DNA from: Galbitalea sp036266835
Lineage (GTDB): Bacteria; Actinomycetota; Actinomycetes; Actinomycetales; Microbacteriaceae
Length of the DNA stretch: 43,599 nt
Reading direction: 5' to 3'
NCBI GenBank assembly: GCA_036266835.1
Contig: DATAXD010000019.1
Location: forward strand, 1-43,599
In this document: positions 41,414-43,599 of the stretch, piece by piece
Layout of the letters: each line of letters begins with the position of its first letter
How positions within the stretch are numbered: position 1 is the stretch's first letter
Program-made: the position numbers and the translations under genes
Notes under the pieces: model-generated
What the model was told of the DNA's origin: nothing
What the model saw: the letters and a program-made list of their open reading frames with translations, nothing else
Databases searched by the model: none

Positions 41414-41641
41414 TTGGTCATCGTGAGCAGGCGTGTCGCTAGTATTCCCCTGATCGTCATCGGTGCGATTGCTCTGGTCATCGGCGCGGTGTTTGCGAGC
41501 CAGGGCGCCAATCTGATCCACGGCAGTGCCATGTCAGGTGAACCAATGTGGCTGTACATCGGAATTTTCGTCGCGGTGGTCGGCATCGTCCTGATCGTGA
41601 TTGGCCTGCGCCGACCAAAGGGCGGTAGCACGAAGGGTTAG
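41414..41641 (+). CDS. Small two-helix membrane protein
   Basis: A protein of about 72-75 residues with two hydrophobic helices: IPLIVIGAIALVIGAVFA (about 11-28) and LYIGIFVAVVGIVLIVIGL (about 47-65), separated by a short polar loop. Basic residues flank both ends. TTG 41414 has GAGGG four bases upstream, while GTG 41423 has it 13 bases away, so either could start translation. I do not recognise the family. It is divergent from the kinase-like gene. The hairpin at 41729-41754 could end its transcript. Such small membrane proteins are common in this group; function is unknown. Confidence 0.7.
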   Translation: MVIVSRRVASIPLIVIGAIALVIGAVFASQGANLIHGSAMSGEPMWLYIGIFVAVVGIVLIVIGLRRPKGGSTKG

Positions 41642-41728
41642 GCTCGCCGACGCGAGGGGACTGGCCACTTTTCGTCGCTCCGACGACGAGAAATGAAGGC
41701 GGCGCATCCGGTTTTCGTTCGAACGTGA

Positions 41729-41754
41729 AAACGGCCACCTTTGGGCGACCGTTT
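41729..41754. terminator. Bidirectional terminator after tRNA-Pro and small membrane protein
   Basis: Arms AAACGGCCACC (41729-41739) and GGCGACCGTTT (41744-41754) pair over 11 bases (two G-U pairs in the tRNA-strand RNA) around a four-base loop. It begins seven bases beyond the CCA end of tRNA-Pro. A short T run (CCGTTTTC on the minus strand) follows the stem. Confidence 0.7.
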
Positions 41755-41760
41755 CCATAT

Positions 41761-41837
<77 letters not shown>

Positions 41838-41869
41838 TGGCTATCACCCTCGCGGACAACTCGAAAAGC

Positions 41870-42349
41870 TTACCGCAGCCACGTCTTCAGCTCGGGCCAC
41901 GCCGCCGCGAACCCGGGGTGCAGCGGAAGAGCATCGACCTCGTCAACAGCGACCCACAACAGCTCGTCACTCTCCCGATCGCCGACGACCGCATCGAACG
42001 GCGCCAAAGCTTGCGCGACCACGGTTGTGTAGGACCAGAAGCCGAGATCGAAAACTGACGTATGCAGGATGCGCAACTGGTCTGGCGGAACATTCGCCTC
42101 CTCCGCGGCCTCGCGAAAAGCCGCGGCTTCCGCCGACTCTCCCTGCTTTCGAGCACCGCCGGGAACTCCCCAGGTGCCACCAAAGTGGCTCCAGGCAACG
42201 CGGTGCTGCAGAAGGATGCCGAACGACGGATCCCACACGAGAAGTCCCGCCGCACCAAATCGACCCCAGAAGCGCTGCCCATCAGGACCCTCGACCCAGG
42301 CATCGCCCGGGTCGCGCTCACCAATCGGCGGAAGTCCGGGAGGCAGCAT
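41870..42349 (-). CDS. Nudix hydrolase
   Basis: About 159 residues with a Nudix domain covering most of the chain. The Nudix box reads GGARKQGESA, then FREAAEEANV. The Gx5Ex7REUxEE core is intact, but the last Gly is Asn (EEANV in place of EExGU). The preceding FGGTWGVPGGA fits the family. Nudix enzymes hydrolyse nucleoside diphosphate linked to other groups. ATG 42349 is used; an in-frame GTG precedes it directly. The gene ends 33 bases before the tRNA-Pro gene on the same strand. The substrate is unknown, and the lost Gly may change activity. Confidence 0.9.
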   Translation of the reverse strand: MLPPGLPPIGERDPGDAWVEGPDGQRFWGRFGAAGLLVWDPSFGILLQHRVAWSHFGGTWGVPGGARKQGESAEAAAFREAAEEANVPPDQLRILHTSVFDLGFWSYTTVVAQALAPFDAVVGDRESDELLWVAVDEVDALPLHPGFAAAWPELKTWLR

Positions 42350-42410
42350 CACGACGTCAAGTCTGCCTTGTTAACCCCGGCGCATCGCGCGTCAGAAGTT
42401 ATCCACAGAT

Positions 42411-42426
42411 ACGAACAAATCTTCGA
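42411..42426 (+). promoter_or_regulatory. LexA (SOS) box candidate before the HNH gene
   Basis: ACGAACAAATCTTCGA matches the actinobacterial SOS consensus TCGAAC-N4-GTTCGA at 10 of 12 defined positions. It lies 31 bases upstream of ATG 42458. A possible -10, CAAAAT, lies six bases before that ATG and would make the mRNA leaderless. Nearby, TTATCCACA (42399-42407) equals the DnaA-box 9-mer; a single copy may be chance. Confidence 0.5.
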
Positions 42427-42457
42427 ATGTCCCCTTCTCGTCTGCCAAAATTGTGTT

Positions 42458-43599
42458 ATGTCGAACCTCGCCGAGCAGCTCATGGAGTCAGCATCCGCTG
42501 TCGCCGCGCTCGGAAATGTCGAGACGGATATCGCAGCCCTGGATGATTCGAGCGTTTCCGGTGGAATGGCGCTCGTTCGCGACCTTCGGCGCAACCTTCA
42601 GGCCTACGAGGTGCTGCTGTCTGCAGAGATCACTCGCCGGTCATCCCACGAGTTCGGCAACTCGGGGCTCGCACGACGAAACGGGTCCCCGACACCCGCC
42701 ACCTATATCCAGGCAATTACCGGAGTATCAATCGACGAAGCAACGAAGCTCGCGCGCGTCGGCTCGCTGGTTCTGGATGCGCAGGCCACGGCTGTCGACG
42801 AGGTAGATGGAGTAGCTCCGGAAATCGGAGCGCCCCTCGCCACGGCGGCCGTCTCGGGGCAGATTTCGGTGGACGCGGCGGACGCCATCCGCAAGGGTCT
42901 CGGATCACCGGACGACGCCATCAGCACCGAGCGACTGCGCGAAGCCGAAGTGGAGCTGCTTGCGCTGGCTGACAAGGTGTCACCCGAAGCACTGCTCAAG
43001 CTCGCGCGAATTGCGCGCAATCAGCTTGATCACGCTGCCGTCGCCGAGGGACAGAAACGTCGATCGGACCTCCGATACGTCAGGCGCTGGCGTCGGGACG
43101 GAATGTCCGGTGGCTCCTGGTGTCTTCCCGATGAAGACGGCGGAGCGGAGATTGATACGTCTCTGAGGCTGCTTCTTGCTTCCCGAACAGGCGGACCGCG
43201 ATTTCCAGAGACCGACAAAGACGGCAACGAGGTCGTGAAGTCAGCGAAGCAGGTTGCTCTCGACGACCCACGGTCGATGGACCACGTACTCGCCGATGGC
43301 TTTACCCAGATCGTCCTCAACGGGCTTCACGTGGATCCATCGGTCGTGCCCGGCGCGAGCCGCGCGCCCGTGCGGGTGATGGTGCCGGAGCGCGTTCTGC
43401 GCGAGGCGAACCCGTCATCGGATGACGCGGCGGGCGATTCTGAGGGCAACCCGGTCGCCGGTTCGGCCCTTCTCGAAGATTCGCTCAGTGCGATCACCTT
43501 CGGAAAACTCGAGGAATACCTTTGCGAGGGCGGTCAGGTCGGCGTTCTCTTTGACGACAGTGGTCAAATCATCGACATTGGTCGAGAACAGCGGCTGTT
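42458..43599 (+). CDS. DUF222 / HNH endonuclease family protein (13E12 type), 3' end cut off
   Basis: The first 380 codons of a protein of the DUF222-HNH family, which includes the REP13E12 proteins of M. tuberculosis. The frame is open to the window edge. The N-terminal DUF222 domain covers most of what is seen (YEVLLSAEITRRSSHEFGNSGLARRNGS, then GQISVDAADAIRKGL, TFGKLEEYLCEGGQVGVLFDDSGQIIDIGREQRL). The last motif, IDIGREQRL, is the usual segment just before the HNH nuclease domain, so the catalytic part lies outside the window. The ATG has no Shine-Dalgarno. A probable SOS box lies upstream, as reported for 13E12 genes in M. tuberculosis. The biological role of the family is unsettled. Confidence 0.9.
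   Translation, partial: MSNLAEQLMESASAVAALGNVETDIAALDDSSVSGGMALVRDLRRNLQAYEVLLSAEITRRSSHEFGNSGLARRNGSPTPATYIQAITGVSIDEATKLARVGSLVLDAQATAVDEVDGVAPEIGAPLATAAVSGQISVDAADAIRKGLGSPDDAISTERLREAEVELLALADKVSPEALLKLARIARNQLDHAAVAEGQKRRSDLRYVRRWRRDGMSGGSWCLPDEDGGAEIDTSLRLLLASRTGGPRFPETDKDGNEVVKSAKQVALDDPRSMDHVLADGFTQIVLNGLHVDPSVVPGASRAPVRVMVPERVLREANPSSDDAAGDSEGNPVAGSALLEDSLSAITFGKLEEYLCEGGQVGVLFDDSGQIIDIGREQRL

Noticed and set aside
42399..42407. TTATCCACA as a replication-origin DnaA box
   Set aside because: Only one copy, no cluster and no dnaA, dnaN or recF gene nearby, so it is not an origin.

Overview
The window reads as a chromosomal segment of a high-GC actinobacterium, most likely Microbacteriaceae. 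I infer this from protein families and gene order. It carries a class II DAHP synthase, a PASTA-type PknL kinase beside an Rv2175c-like protein, and an ftsR-FHA-pgsA cluster. It also has a DUF3040 gene and a DUF222/HNH (13E12-type) gene, with many GTG or TTG starts and several apparently leaderless genes. Base composition looks even, and I see no insertion sequence, prophage, CRISPR array or rRNA.

Layout. 0-10.7 kb is core metabolism and cell envelope: a DUF3040 protein, a polyprenyl diphosphate synthase, an Rv2175c-like DNA-binding protein, a LysM/lysozyme-like protein and the PknL kinase. These are followed by a leftward aroG-plsC-glucokinase run and a long-chain acyl-CoA ligase. The order idsA-like, Rv2175c-like, pknL, aroG matches the M. 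tuberculosis idsA2-Rv2175c-pknL-aroG region. 10.7-21.6 kb holds peptide deformylase, a MinD/ParA-like ATPase, pyruvate carboxylase, an orphan ParA, two MerR-type regulators (the second FtsR-like), an FHA protein, a CDP-alcohol phosphatidyltransferase, and a rightward DUF1295-helical-repeat-S4 run. 21.6-43.6 kb is more accessory: two DHA2-type drug exporters with PadR and TetR regulators, a caa3-type CtaG protein, and a MarR-glycosylase pair. It continues with an aldehyde dehydrogenase, a luciferase-like oxidoreductase, a reductase-DDN-like-acyltransferase run, a PadR/membrane-protein pair and a 952-residue LuxR/AAA regulator. It ends with a divergent kinase-like protein, tRNA-Pro(GGG), a Nudix hydrolase and the start of a DUF222/HNH gene cut by the window edge.

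How the parts relate. The left part couples envelope precursor synthesis, cell-wall remodelling and Ser/Thr kinase signalling. The middle couples carbon entry with division control (FtsR, FHA, ParA/MinD ATPases) and phospholipid synthesis. The right part is mostly one-component regulators beside the transporter or enzyme they probably control.

The most interesting signals are regulatory. They are an SOS-box match before the HNH gene, an 8-3-8 direct repeat of MtrA-box geometry before the LysM gene, and two PadR genes with the same leaderless promoter layout and a palindrome in the spacer. There are also two unexplained long inverted repeats (21.6 kb and 31.8 kb), and a CtaG gene whose conserved N-terminus is preceded by no ATG, GTG or TTG. 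No obviously new multi-gene system was found.
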